This document shows, one piece after another, positions 8,561 through 13,612 of a stretch of 20,688 bases of DNA; position 1 is the first letter of the stretch, and each line of letters begins with the position of its first letter. The notes under the pieces are model-generated. The model did not search any database. It saw only the letters and a list, made by a program, of their open reading frames with translations, and was not told the DNA's origin. The stretch spans positions 1-20,688 of the forward strand of contig JBDGRJ010000078.1 in NCBI GenBank assembly GCA_042218115.1, in the 5' to 3' direction. The stretch is from JBDGRJ01 sp042218115. GTDB lineage: Bacteria; Patescibacteriota; Patescibacteriia; Magasanikbacterales; UBA922. A program made the position numbers and the translations under genes.

Positions 8561-8939
8561 ACCCAAATAAAACTGGTTGTAGAAGTTTATTTGAGATTGA
8601 ATTTTACAAAATCAAACTCGATTCAAGTTATTGATCAGTTCGATAATTTGGATGGAGTTTGGCTAGCCACCGCAGCTCGTTTTTAAGAGCTGGAACGGCG
8701 AGCTTGGGATCGGGTGAAAGAATAGTAGCCCACAAATAAAGAAGCTAGGCAGTGAAATGCCAAGTCGAAGTGCATGTATCCGCACTTCGGCACGAGAGTA
8801 GAATTATCAGCTTCGCTCCAAGCTAAGGCTCCCAGAGCCGAGGAGAGCTAGATACTCTTCAAATCTGGTTCTTTCGGCAGGCTTGTTTGTGTGAGGCAAA
8901 TAGAAAAGAGTTTTCTATCCCCTCACACAGGAGGAGATG

Positions 8940-9143
8940 ATGTCGAACGATATCCCTCCCGGCCTGTCCGAGCGCGAGCAGGAGCGGTTCCTGGTCCTCG
9001 CGATCCGGTCTCTTGACCACCACGAGGAGATCCCGAAAGGGAAGATCCTCAACCGGATCGAGCGGGAACGCGACGAGGATCCGGCTCGCTCCACTCGCGT
9101 CCGCCAGCGCAACTACGAGCGCAAGCTCGAAGGTTGCGTGTAG
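8940..9143 (+). CDS. 67-aa charged hypothetical protein
   Basis: I do not recognise this protein. It is 67 aa, rich in Glu and Arg, and probably helical throughout (SEREQERFLVLAIRSLDHH...). It has no membrane segment. Two in-frame ATGs occur, at 8937 and 8940. I prefer 8940 because AGGAGG at 8929-8934 is then 5 nt away. The SD abuts a stable hairpin (about 8889-8929), which could gate initiation. Codon use matches the other GC-rich cistrons. It sits between the structured region 7948-8939 and the large RNA at 9144 and probably shares their transcript. The basic, helical character would suit nucleic-acid or RNA-protein contact, but that is only a guess. Confidence 0.65.
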   Translation: MSNDIPPGLSEREQERFLVLAIRSLDHHEEIPKGKILNRIERERDEDPARSTRVRQRNYERKLEGCV

Positions 9144-9281
9144 GCGGCTAACATATCGGCTGAAAAGGTCGTTCGGGCAAAACCTGACCCGGTAAAATAA
9201 TAGGTCGGAAGTCACCTGCCGCCGCAATTTGCGGGAATAAGTGGTGAGCCGCGAGGGAGCAGACCCTCCGCTGGCGTTTTC

Positions 9282-9366
9282 GGGGTATACGTCAATAGGC
9301 TCATTGCACTTGAGCTTATACCCCCTTTTTACTGAATCTCTAATTTACTTGGAGGTTCTGAAAAAG
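9282..9366 (+). ncRNA. structured module 5 (complete, inside large RNA)
   Basis: GGGGTATA (9282-9289) pairs with TATACCCC (9317-9324). Inside, CGTCAATA precedes GGCTC/GAGCT with a loop holding TTGCACTT. Then CTTTTT/AAAAAG encloses ACTGAATC, a 9-bp hairpin and GGTTCTG. The architecture is the same as module 3, with almost entirely different stem sequences. Confidence 0.7.
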
Positions 9367-9446
9367 ATAAAACTTTTCCCCAGTATTAAGCTTCCCCAAA
9401 TTGGGGAGTTTAGTATTGGGTCAGCCGTCCCGGGTTCGAGGGGTAC

Positions 9447-9476
9447 CCTCGGCCTAACGGCGAGTCGAAAGGACGG
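9447..9476 (+). repeat. 30-nt conserved RNA element, copy 1
   Basis: It matches 12362-12391 at 25 of 30 positions. It can form two tiny hairpins, GCC-TAAC-GGC and GTC-GAAAG-GAC. Sharing between two otherwise different RNA regions suggests a functional piece. Confidence 0.6.
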
Positions 9477-9660
9477 GTGAAGTTAGAGTAACCCATATAA
9501 GGATCTAGGTCTGTGCACGGACCGAGCCAAGCTGCTGAAATTGGTAGCTTGGCAAGAGGCTTTGCCGGATCCGCCTTTCGGCTAGGCTGCCGGTGCCGAG
9601 GATCAGCTAACCGCTGACCAAAGCCGGTAATCTTGACTTGAAACGATAGAGGAGGTGGCA

Positions 9661-9726
9661 ATGAGAAAATTTGCCGTCTTTTGGCGGCGTGAGCGCCGCC
9701 TACATAGATCTTTTGCGGCCTGCTAG
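9661..9726 (+). CDS. possible 21-aa arginine-rich peptide inside large RNA
   Basis: ATG 9661 follows AGGAGG (9651-9656) with a 4-nt gap. The ORF runs 21 codons to TAG at 9724-9726. The peptide is strongly basic and aromatic (MRKFAVFWRRERRLHRSF...). The GGCGGCG/CGCCGCC stem falls within the ORF, so translation and folding would compete. It could be a regulatory or leader peptide, or the SD-like stretch could be structural RNA by chance. Confidence 0.4.
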   Translation: MRKFAVFWRRERRLHRSFAAC

Positions 9727-9993
9727 GACCGCCATAAGATCCTTATAAAGGGATCTGAAATTAAGCCTTTTGGCCGCAGTAGCTGATACTGGCTTCGGGT
9801 TAGCGCAAGCTGCCCGTAAAAGTAGTCGCGAGTTGGGTGATCCGGCCGAACCGGAAAGCCCGTACTCACACCTGGAAGGAGTGTGCACATCCTTCCCACG
9901 CTTGCAATAGCGTGCGGCCTGGCGCCGGCCGAAATTACTTGTCGGGAGACTATTAACCCGGACGGAACGATCCCGTCGAGTTAGCACGGTTTT

Positions 9994-10044
9994 TTGCCTC
10001 GGTTCACCGCTAGTTCGCACCACTAGTAAACCGAGGCAACTTTT
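9994..10044 (+). terminator. intrinsic terminator of large RNA
   Basis: The 11-nt arm at 9994-10004 (TTGCCTCGGTT) pairs perfectly with 10029-10039. An inner CTAGT/ACTAG stem and a short T run (10041-10044) followed by AATTTT complete it. The GC content drops abruptly afterwards. Confidence 0.75.
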
Positions 10045-10080
10045 AATTTTGATTGAATGTTGTTGTAGATTTAGATACTA

Positions 10081-10260
10081 TTTTTGACTAATTTAAAGTA
10101 AAAATAATTAAAAGGCAAAAATTAGGTATAAAAAAACATATACATTTCTATGTTATTAATTATTACTAAATTTAGTTAAATTAATTTTTAAACTTGCTTA
10201 TGTATCAATTTTTATTGACATAAACTACAAAGTGTATTAATTTTAGATTAGTAAAGTTAA
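10081..10260. repeat. AT-rich island 2 with palindromic sites and possible promoter
   Basis: Palindromes lie at about 10081-10105 (TTTTTGACT-AATTTAA-AGTAAAAAT) and 10163-10179 (TTACT-AAATTT-AGTTAA). A half site GATTAGTAAA follows near 10246. TTGACA at 10215-10220 is a good -35 box, but the -10 at 17 bp (TAATTT, 10238-10243) is weak. Position and content match island 1. Confidence 0.55.
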
Positions 10261-10275
10261 TAAGTTCTATCGAAT

Positions 10276-10319
10276 AAACACTTTTCCTTGAGACAGCACT
10301 CTCTTTAGGAAGGGTGTTT
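10276..10319 (+). promoter_or_regulatory. 5' leader hairpin of the 144-aa gene
   Basis: AAACACTTTTCCT (10276-10288) pairs along all 13 positions with 10307-10319, with two G-U pairs. The 18-nt loop contains GCACTCTC. It lies about 40 nt upstream of the SD. Confidence 0.6.
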
Positions 10320-10371
10320 GTTTGGCACTCTTCTCGTTCATTCATCTGGACTTCTCACGGAGGAAATGACG

Positions 10372-10806
10372 ATGAGTGACTGCGATAAGTATTACGAGCG
10401 ACGAGAGCGAACCGTGTACATCCACGAGGACCTTTGGACCTCGACCCGAGAGCTGTTGAAAGAGGCATTGGAGGTTTACGAGCAGTGCGACGAGATCGAG
10501 CATTTGCTCGCGACCGAGCCCGGCCAACGCTGGTCCGAGAGCATCATTGACGAATCGATCGACTGGCGTCCCGAGATCGGTCGGATCCGAGAGGATCTTG
10601 CTAATGACCGGCAGGACACGGACCCGGAACAGCTACTCCGCGCCGTGATCGAGGATGAGATCCTCGAACAGGAAGGTGAGAACCTTCCGACCGACTGTGA
10701 GCTCGAGCAGATGCTGCCCGAGATCGTCGATGGATTACTCGAGAAGGCTGGAGCCGAGAACGGTCTGATCGAGAAGGAGCACCGGCGATATCTGTTCTTC
10801 AGGTGA
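10372..10806 (+). CDS. 144-aa acidic helical hypothetical protein
   Basis: I do not recognise this protein. It is 144 aa and highly charged, with many Glu and few hydrophobic stretches. It is predicted to be almost all helix, with no signal or membrane segment. ATGs occur at 10366 and 10372. GGAGG at 10359-10363 is 8 nt from the second and only 2 nt from the first, so I chose 10372. The start reads MSDCDKYYERRERTVYIHED. It opens the second structured polycistron, after island 2 and the hairpin leader. Arginine is encoded mostly by CGN, unlike the helicases. It could be a small regulator or an RNA-binding chaperone, but nothing in the sequence decides. Confidence 0.75.
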   Translation: MSDCDKYYERRERTVYIHEDLWTSTRELLKEALEVYEQCDEIEHLLATEPGQRWSESIIDESIDWRPEIGRIREDLANDRQDTDPEQLLRAVIEDEILEQEGENLPTDCELEQMLPEIVDGLLEKAGAENGLIEKEHRRYLFFR

Positions 10807-10843
10807 GAGCGGTGTCTGCGTCTGATCATTTACTTTAGGAGGG

Positions 10844-10908
10844 GGCGAGAAGCATATCTCGCCATCCCTACATAGGGCTCAATCTTGAGTTGAACTTTGT
10901 GTAGGGGG
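10844..10908 (+). ncRNA. tandem hairpin element after the 144-aa gene
   Basis: GGCGAGA/TCTCGCC (10844-10863) is followed by CCCTACA/TGTAGGG (10866-10872 with 10900-10906) enclosing GCTCAA/TTGAGT. The first hairpin nearly repeats GGCGAGAT/ATCTCGCC at 12788-12808, which is likewise followed by a long second hairpin. It has no T run, so a spacer or processing element is more likely than a terminator. Confidence 0.5.
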
Positions 10909-10975
10909 AGTAGGTTATAACTTATAGTGGTTTAATGTTTGAGTAGGAAAGTAAGAATTACTCTCCCAGCTTACT

Positions 10976-11002
10976 AAGTTTTCAGCATTCGGCTGAAAAC
11001 TT
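10976..11002 (+). promoter_or_regulatory. 11-bp hairpin upstream of the membrane-protein ORF
   Basis: AAGTTTTCAGC and GCTGAAAACTT pair perfectly around a 5-nt loop. It ends 23 nt before the SD of the 65-aa gene. Confidence 0.6.
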
Positions 11003-11036
11003 TGAGGCTTATTCTCGACTTCTACGGGAGGTTGTC

Positions 11037-11234
11037 ATGTCACTAGACAGCAAGACCAAGGTCACAGTAGTGCTCGCAGGATGTGTTGCTCTTCTTTTGT
11101 GGTCTCGGATATTGATTGGGTTTAGAATGGGACCTGGTAGCGTTCAGATGATTAACTTTTTGACTAAGATTATACTAACCGTCGTTGGAGGAATGGTTCT
11201 TGTCGCCGTTTTTCCTGAAGAAAGGGAGGGTTAA
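11037..11234 (+). CDS. 65-aa protein with two transmembrane helices
   Basis: The small protein has two clear hydrophobic segments, about residues 8-28 (VTVVLAGCVALLLW...) and 42-60 (FLTKIILTVVGGMVLVAVF), joined by a short glycine-containing loop. Ends are charged (SKTK and EEREG), so a hairpin in the membrane is likely. The size and shape resemble small holin-like or stress membrane proteins, but there is no specific signature. ATG 11037 has GGGAGG (11026-11031) 5 nt upstream. The stop TAA at 11232 lies 1 nt before the ATG of another SD-led ORF (11236). Confidence 0.65.
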   Translation: MSLDSKTKVTVVLAGCVALLLWSRILIGFRMGPGSVQMINFLTKIILTVVGGMVLVAVFPEEREG

Positions 11235-11235
11235 A

Positions 11236-11382
11236 ATGGATTTGGTAGTGGTAAACTTGCACTATAGGGCCACTACCGCTTCAACTGAACTATCGGGTTC
11301 GCCGATGGTTCTGAGAAGTAGTCTCCAACATGCATGGAGGATAAGATGCAGCTCGAAGATGAAGATCTGGACGCTTTCGTAG
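11236..11382 (+). CDS. possible 48-aa ORF running through module 6
   Basis: ATG 11236 follows GGGAGG (11224-11229) by 6 nt and the previous stop by 1 nt, an ideal coupled start. The frame (MDLVVVNLHYRATTAST...) reads through the whole of module 6 and 37 nt into the next gene in another frame. Composition is unlike a folded domain. It may be a short translated spacer whose ribosomes disrupt the module, or the ATG may be unused. Confidence 0.3.
   Translation: MDLVVVNLHYRATTASTELSGSPMVLRSSLQHAWRIRCSSKMKIWTLS
11244..11320 (+). ncRNA. structured module 6 (complete)
   Basis: GGTAGTGG (11244-11251) pairs with CCACTACC (11270-11277) around a loop with TTGCACTATAGG. Then CTTC/GAAG encloses AACTGAAC, an AACTATCGG/GCCGATGGTT hairpin and TTCTGAG (11309-11315). 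It lies between the 65-aa and 112-aa genes. Confidence 0.65.
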
Positions 11383-11684
11383 TCTTTAACTTGGAAAAAG
11401 GGGTAAACAGAGATGGAAAGGAATTGATTGGAGTGTGTAAGCTGCGACACGGTGCTCTTTCATTTGAAATTCCAGACCGAAATTGTATGTATCACTCCCG
11501 TAGAAGATTTTCTGTAAGAGAAGCGTACTTTTTCTGTGAAGATAATGAAAAAGAAAAACAGGAGGCCAGGAAAAAAGCTGAAAAGCATAGAAATAAATTA
11601 GTAGACAAGAAGGATAACACAGAACCGGCTTGTATTAGGGGTGGAGAAATTAGGCGACAGCGCTGCCAAAGCGACCATGAGTAA
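11346..11684 (+). CDS. 112-aa hypothetical protein with basic helical tail
   Basis: I do not recognise this protein. The first part (about 1-65) looks like a small beta-rich domain (AFVVFNLEKGVNR, LIGVCKLRHGALSFEIPD). The second part is a long charged helix (EKEKQEARKKAEKHRNKL), ending in a Cys/Arg-rich tail. ATG 11346 is chosen because TGGAGG at 11335-11340 is 5 nt away; an upstream ATG at 11334 overlaps that SD. Base use is intermediate between the two gene classes. It sits between modules 6 and 7 in the second polycistron. The basic tail would suit RNA or DNA contact, which is inference only. Confidence 0.65.
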   Translation: MQLEDEDLDAFVVFNLEKGVNRDGKELIGVCKLRHGALSFEIPDRNCMYHSRRRFSVREAYFFCEDNEKEKQEARKKAEKHRNKLVDKKDNTEPACIRGGEIRRQRCQSDHE

Positions 11685-11702
11685 TATTCAAGGGGTAAGT
11701 CA

Positions 11703-11765
11703 ATGGTATTAGTTACGCACTCGGAAATGGAGAATGTGTTAAAGCACATTCTCCACACTCACTGA
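11703..11765 (+). CDS. possible 20-aa peptide ending at module 7 ACTGAA
   Basis: ATG 11703 is preceded by AAGGGG (7 nt gap). The 20-codon frame (MVLVTHSEMENVLKH...) ends at the TGA inside the conserved ACTGAAC. It covers the whole first hairpin of module 7. Module 1 has no such ORF, so this is probably not the module's general function. Confidence 0.25.
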   Translation: MVLVTHSEMENVLKHILHTH

Positions 11766-11797
11766 ACTTTCTAGGTTTCTAGAGAGTTCTCAGGTGC
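11717..11797 (+). ncRNA. structured module 7 (complete)
   Basis: GCACTCGGA (11717-11725) is followed by a perfect 11-bp hairpin (11728-11738 with 11745-11755). Then come ACTGAAC, an ACTTTCTAG/CTAGAGAGT hairpin and TTCTCAG. GCAC at 11717 can pair with GTGC at 11794-11797 to close a three-way junction. The layout matches module 1. Confidence 0.65.
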
Positions 11798-11844
11798 AAA
11801 AGCTCCTAAATCCGCTGATGGAGTAAAAACAAGATGCGGTAGTC

Positions 11845-11895
11845 CCATACGTGAAATAGAGCGTAGTAGCGTATGGTGTTAGTGAGTTCGCTACT
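11845..11895 (+). promoter_or_regulatory. two mutually exclusive stems before the 85-aa gene
   Basis: CCATACG (11845-11851) pairs with CGTATGG (11870-11876). AGTAGCG (11865-11871) pairs with CGCTACT (11889-11895). The two stems share 11870-11871, so only one can form fully. The second ends 12 nt before the SD. Confidence 0.45.
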
Positions 11896-11917
11896 CTAGT
11901 TTCGACAGGAGGTATCC

Positions 11918-12175
11918 GTGAGCGATACGGATCAGAGCCCCTCCGAAGGCGACGAGGAACTCAGGGATGAGTACCGAGTCTCCGAGGAGGAGCTCGAGAG
12001 GGTTCGCTCTGAGCCGGCTACCGGTGAGTTCCACGCCGAGGGACGACGACCCGGTCAGGACGGCGAGCCGAATCCCGATCTGCATTGTTCGCAGGAGGAG
12101 CTCCAGCAGGCCCGCGAGGGTGTGCCCGACGGTGAGCTCGCTCCCGAGCATATGCGGGACGATTCGGAGGAGTGA
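11918..12175 (+). CDS. 85-aa acidic protein with two internal repeats
   Basis: This very acidic 85-aa protein (many E, D, P) is probably disordered or loosely helical. Two similar units occur: VSEEELERVRSEPATGEF followed by HAEGRR (about 21-44), and CSQEELQQAREGVPDGEL followed by APEHMR (about 57-80). Both fit the pattern EEL-x-x-x-R-x-x-P-x-GE-x-x-x-E-x-x-R. The GTG start at 11918 has AGGAGG (11907-11912) 5 nt upstream. I do not recognise the family. Repeated short helical units of this kind often mediate protein-protein binding, but that is a guess. It follows module 7 and a possible stem switch. Confidence 0.65.
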   Translation: MSDTDQSPSEGDEELRDEYRVSEEELERVRSEPATGEFHAEGRRPGQDGEPNPDLHCSQEELQQAREGVPDGELAPEHMRDDSEE

Positions 12176-12426
12176 GTCCTTCCGCTCGCCCTGAAAAGGG
12201 TACGACATGGAGAGATCCATGCGGCCGAGGTTGATACTCCTTGGGAACAGAAATTATTGTCGGCGGTCCGCTGTCAGAGCCGGCAGTCTCCTCGTTGAGG
12301 TGGGTTAATAAATTACTGACAGCAATCTACTCTACTATCACTGAGCATTGCCTAAAAACAGCCTCAGCCAAACGGCAGGTCGAGAGGACGGAGAGAGACT
12401 GTAATAAAGGGCAGTGCTACACAGCC
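12176..12426 (+). ncRNA. structured RNA region carrying the second 30-nt element
   Basis: Stems include CATGGA/TCCATG (about 12207-12222), GCTGTCAG/CTGACAGC (about 12269-12325) and CAGTCTC (near 12284) with GAGACTG after the conserved element. An ACTGAGC-like piece near 12341 recalls the module 3' half. The element at 12362-12391 is shared with the large RNA at 9447. Confidence 0.45.
12362..12391 (+). repeat. 30-nt conserved RNA element, copy 2
   Basis: It matches 9447-9476 at 25 of 30 positions. The GCC-NAAC-GGC and GTC-GARAG-GAC mini-hairpins are both kept. Confidence 0.6.
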
Positions 12427-12536
12427 ATGTCCGATTGGCATGAGCTCGAGCACGACCTTCTCAGGCAGCGGAGGAGCTCTTTGAGGAGCTTCAGCAGTCG
12501 CATCAAAACCGCTGCTGCTGCAGGAGAGGCGCGTGA
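12427..12536 (+). pseudogene. possible small gene broken by a -1 frameshift
   Basis: From ATG 12427 the frame reads MSDWHELEHDLL in the style of the other acidic cistrons and then turns into Arg/Ser-rich sequence. The -1 frame from about 12460 continues naturally as QAAEELFEELQQSHQN and stops at TGA 12534-12536. That stop overlaps the next start as GTGA, as expected for coupled genes. A one-base error, a real mutation or recoding could explain it. The SD at 12427 is poor. Confidence is low because the region is also structured RNA. Confidence 0.3.
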
Positions 12537-12724
12537 ACGTGCTCGTCTTTACGGGCCGAATCACCGCACTCCCTGCCAGAAGTGTCGAGACTCCTTGCGG
12601 AGAAACGACACTCTCTGTAGTTACCACTCTTCGTGAGTGGGACAGCCTTTCGGGTTGGGGTGGCGCCCTTGAGTGGTGCTTAGTAGAGATTGTCTCGAAA
12701 AGCCACTGTTTGGGCTGGTTTTAG
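12533..12724 (+). CDS. 63-aa ORF resembling the N-terminus of SSB (OB-fold)
   Basis: MNVLVFTGRITALP followed by V-E-T-P-x-G-x-T-T-L-S-V-V-T-T resembles the first two strands of bacterial single-stranded DNA-binding proteins (pattern MNxVxLxGRLTxDPE...TPSGxxVxxFSLAV). The ORF stops after 63 residues, where SSB would need about 100 for a full OB fold, so it is short or divergent. GTG 12533 has AGGAG (12522-12526) 6 nt upstream and overlaps the preceding stop. The 3' half contains an AGTGG/CCACT stem. A truncated SSB, a small OB-fold protein and a chance frame are all possible. Confidence 0.35.
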   Translation: MNVLVFTGRITALPARSVETPCGETTLSVVTTLREWDSLSGWGGALEWCLVEIVSKSHCLGWF

Positions 12725-12793
12725 CCTTTCAGTGAGTCCTGCATCCACGGACAAGGCCACAACGCCAAGTTGTTCTTTTGGGAGGTAGGCGAG

Positions 12794-12826
12794 ATGCACT
12801 ATCTCGCCGCTCTTTTAAAGTACTAG
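12794..12826 (+). CDS. possible 10-codon leader peptide overlapping a terminator
   Basis: GGGAGG (12780-12785) precedes ATG 12794 by 8 nt. The frame MHYLAALLKY stops at TAG 12824-12826, exactly at the end of the terminator's 5' arm (12812-12826). A translating ribosome would block the hairpin. It is attenuator-like in layout, but with no biased codon content. Confidence 0.3.
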   Translation: MHYLAALLKY

Positions 12827-12856
12827 CAAATCTAGTGTTTTAAAAGTGCATTTTTT
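12812..12856 (+). terminator. intrinsic terminator ending the second polycistron
   Basis: The 15-nt arm at 12812-12826 pairs along its length with 12832-12846 (two wobble pairs) around a CAAAT loop. A run of six T follows at 12851-12856, after TGCA. Confidence 0.7.
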
Positions 12857-13001
12857 GATAAACTCTCCCTGCAGCAAGCTCAGCTATCTAGGGTTTCACT
12901 GTACTCAGCTAAAAGGATAAAGTATTTCTACCCCCGCCGTAAGCGATGGGAATTTATCAGACTAAAAAACTTAAAGAGCAGGTCTTTGTTTTTTATTTTT
13001 T
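12856..13001 (+). ncRNA. small RNA upstream of operon 2, with U-rich end
   Basis: TGATAAA (12856-12862) pairs with TTTATCA (12953-12959), extended by CTCTCCC/GGGAA pairing, and closes about 100 nt. Inside is a direct repeat CTCAGCTA. A weak AAAGA/TCTTT stem (12973-12987) and a long T-rich run to 13001 could terminate it. It occupies the same place before helper 2 as the rod RNA does before helper 1. Both end in GGTCTTT followed by T-rich sequence, but the bodies differ. No clear promoter is seen. Confidence 0.4.
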
Positions 13002-13046
13002 CGGTAAGTTGGTATTATATTACTAGTTACTATTTTATTATTTTTC

Positions 13047-13606
13047 ATGCCCCAGCACAATAGAGAGTTTATAGAATATAATACGTTGAATCTTCCACAA
13101 CAAAAGGAAGATATAGACAATATAGATCAGCAAATAAAAAAATATACTTCAAAAATAGACAATGAGCCGGTTGAGCTGGTTGGAAGGTGTTCTATGGAAT
13201 TATTGTTGAGGTTGTTTTTAGAGTTTAGAAAATATGCTACTGAACTGGTTTTCAGAGCCTGTGACCAGAATGATGGACTGGTTATTTTTTCTATTTTGGA
13301 TGAAAAAGAATATCAACGAGCGGGGAATATAGAAAGATTACCCCCTATAAATGAAGAACAGTATAATAAGGTCAAACAAAACAGGAATAAAACAAAAAAA
13401 AAGAGCTGGATATTGAGAAATTGTGGGGGCAATCCGATCAAAACCTGGAACAGTTTAAACACAGCCTTTGGCGGATTGACGAGCAGTCGCTGGAAGAGCT
13501 GACTATTGGCAATACAAATAAACTTTATAAACCCACTTTAGTAGCACTGAACCACTTTTATCCTCATTGTGAAACCATTTTTTATAATAATAAACAACTA
13601 GAATAA
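13047..13606 (+). CDS. helper protein 2, read through a -1 frameshift
   Basis: This is the paralogue of the gene at 181. From ATG 13047 the first frame gives the conserved N-terminal part (NEPVEL, LLLRLFLEFRKYATELVFRA) up to a lysine-rich run. After that, homology to helper 1 continues only in the -1 frame (ELDIEKLWGQSDQ... to NHFYPHCETIFYNN, stop at 13604-13606). The joint lies at A_AAA_AAG, 13397-13403, which gives K-K-E-L-D. If joined, the product is about 187 aa, close to helper 1. Without shifting, the frame runs to a 151-aa protein with an unrelated tail. Programmed frameshifting, a homopolymer sequencing error and gene decay are all open. The helicase follows after 6 bp. Confidence 0.7.
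13397..13403 (+). promoter_or_regulatory. candidate -1 ribosomal frameshift site A_AAA_AAG
   Basis: In the zero frame the codons are AAA AAG preceded by A, the same heptamer as E. coli dnaX. An SD-like AGGA at 13383-13386 lies about 10 nt upstream, similar to the dnaX stimulator. CAATCCG (about 13430-13436) can pair with CGGATTG (about 13472-13478), but this is further downstream than usual. Confidence 0.45.
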
Positions 13607-13612
13607 TTAACT

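Larger units (their letters stand above)
7948..8939 (+). ncRNA. long structured intercistronic RNA region
   Basis: No convincing gene fits in this 990-nt stretch, and it is dense in stems. Examples are TCGGCC/GGCCGA (near 8012-8031), CAGCTC/GAGCTG (near 8672-8694), GGCA/TGCC (near 8747), CGAAGTGC/GCACTTCG (near 8765-8792) and GGCTC/GAGCC (near 8828). It includes modules 2, 3 and 4, a 54-nt direct repeat and an assembly gap. Immediately before the next gene, TGTGTGAGG/CCTCACACA closes a TAGAAAA/TTTTCTA hairpin (about 8889-8929), and the SD starts within the 3' end of that stem. Confidence 0.5.
9144..10044 (+). ncRNA. large ornate structured RNA (about 900 nt) with terminal terminator
   Basis: The stretch is GC-rich between AT-rich flanks and has many strong local stems: GGCGGC with GCCGCC (9147/9218), CCGCAA/TTGCGG, GAGGG/CCCTC, module 5 (9282-9366), a 20-bp stem with one bulge (about 9379-9420), CCGTCC/GGACGG (about 9425-9476), GGCGGCG/CGCCGCC (about 9683-9700), GATCC/GGATC (near 9738-9755) and CCGGCC/GGCCGG-type pairs near 9841-9930. 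It ends in a terminator at 9994-10044. Its size and density recall the giant RNAs GOLLD and ROOL, but I cannot match it to a known family. One 21-codon SD-led ORF lies inside. It probably continues the transcript of the two genes upstream. Confidence 0.6.

Noticed and set aside
8413..8634. 73-aa ORF on the + strand.
   Set aside because: It overlaps module 4, has no SD and has unnatural composition. It is a chance frame in structured RNA.
9241..9480. 79-aa ORF on the + strand through module 5.
   Set aside because: It crosses the 20-bp stem and module 5, lacks an SD and has low-quality composition.
9421..9480. GGTTCGA near 9433 recalls a tRNA T arm.
   Set aside because: There is no cloverleaf, anticodon arm or acceptor stem around it.
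9144..10044. tmRNA, RNase P RNA or group II intron.
   Set aside because: I found no tRNA-like ends, no GAGGAAAGTCC-type core and no domain V-like hairpin. A proper Infernal search was not possible.
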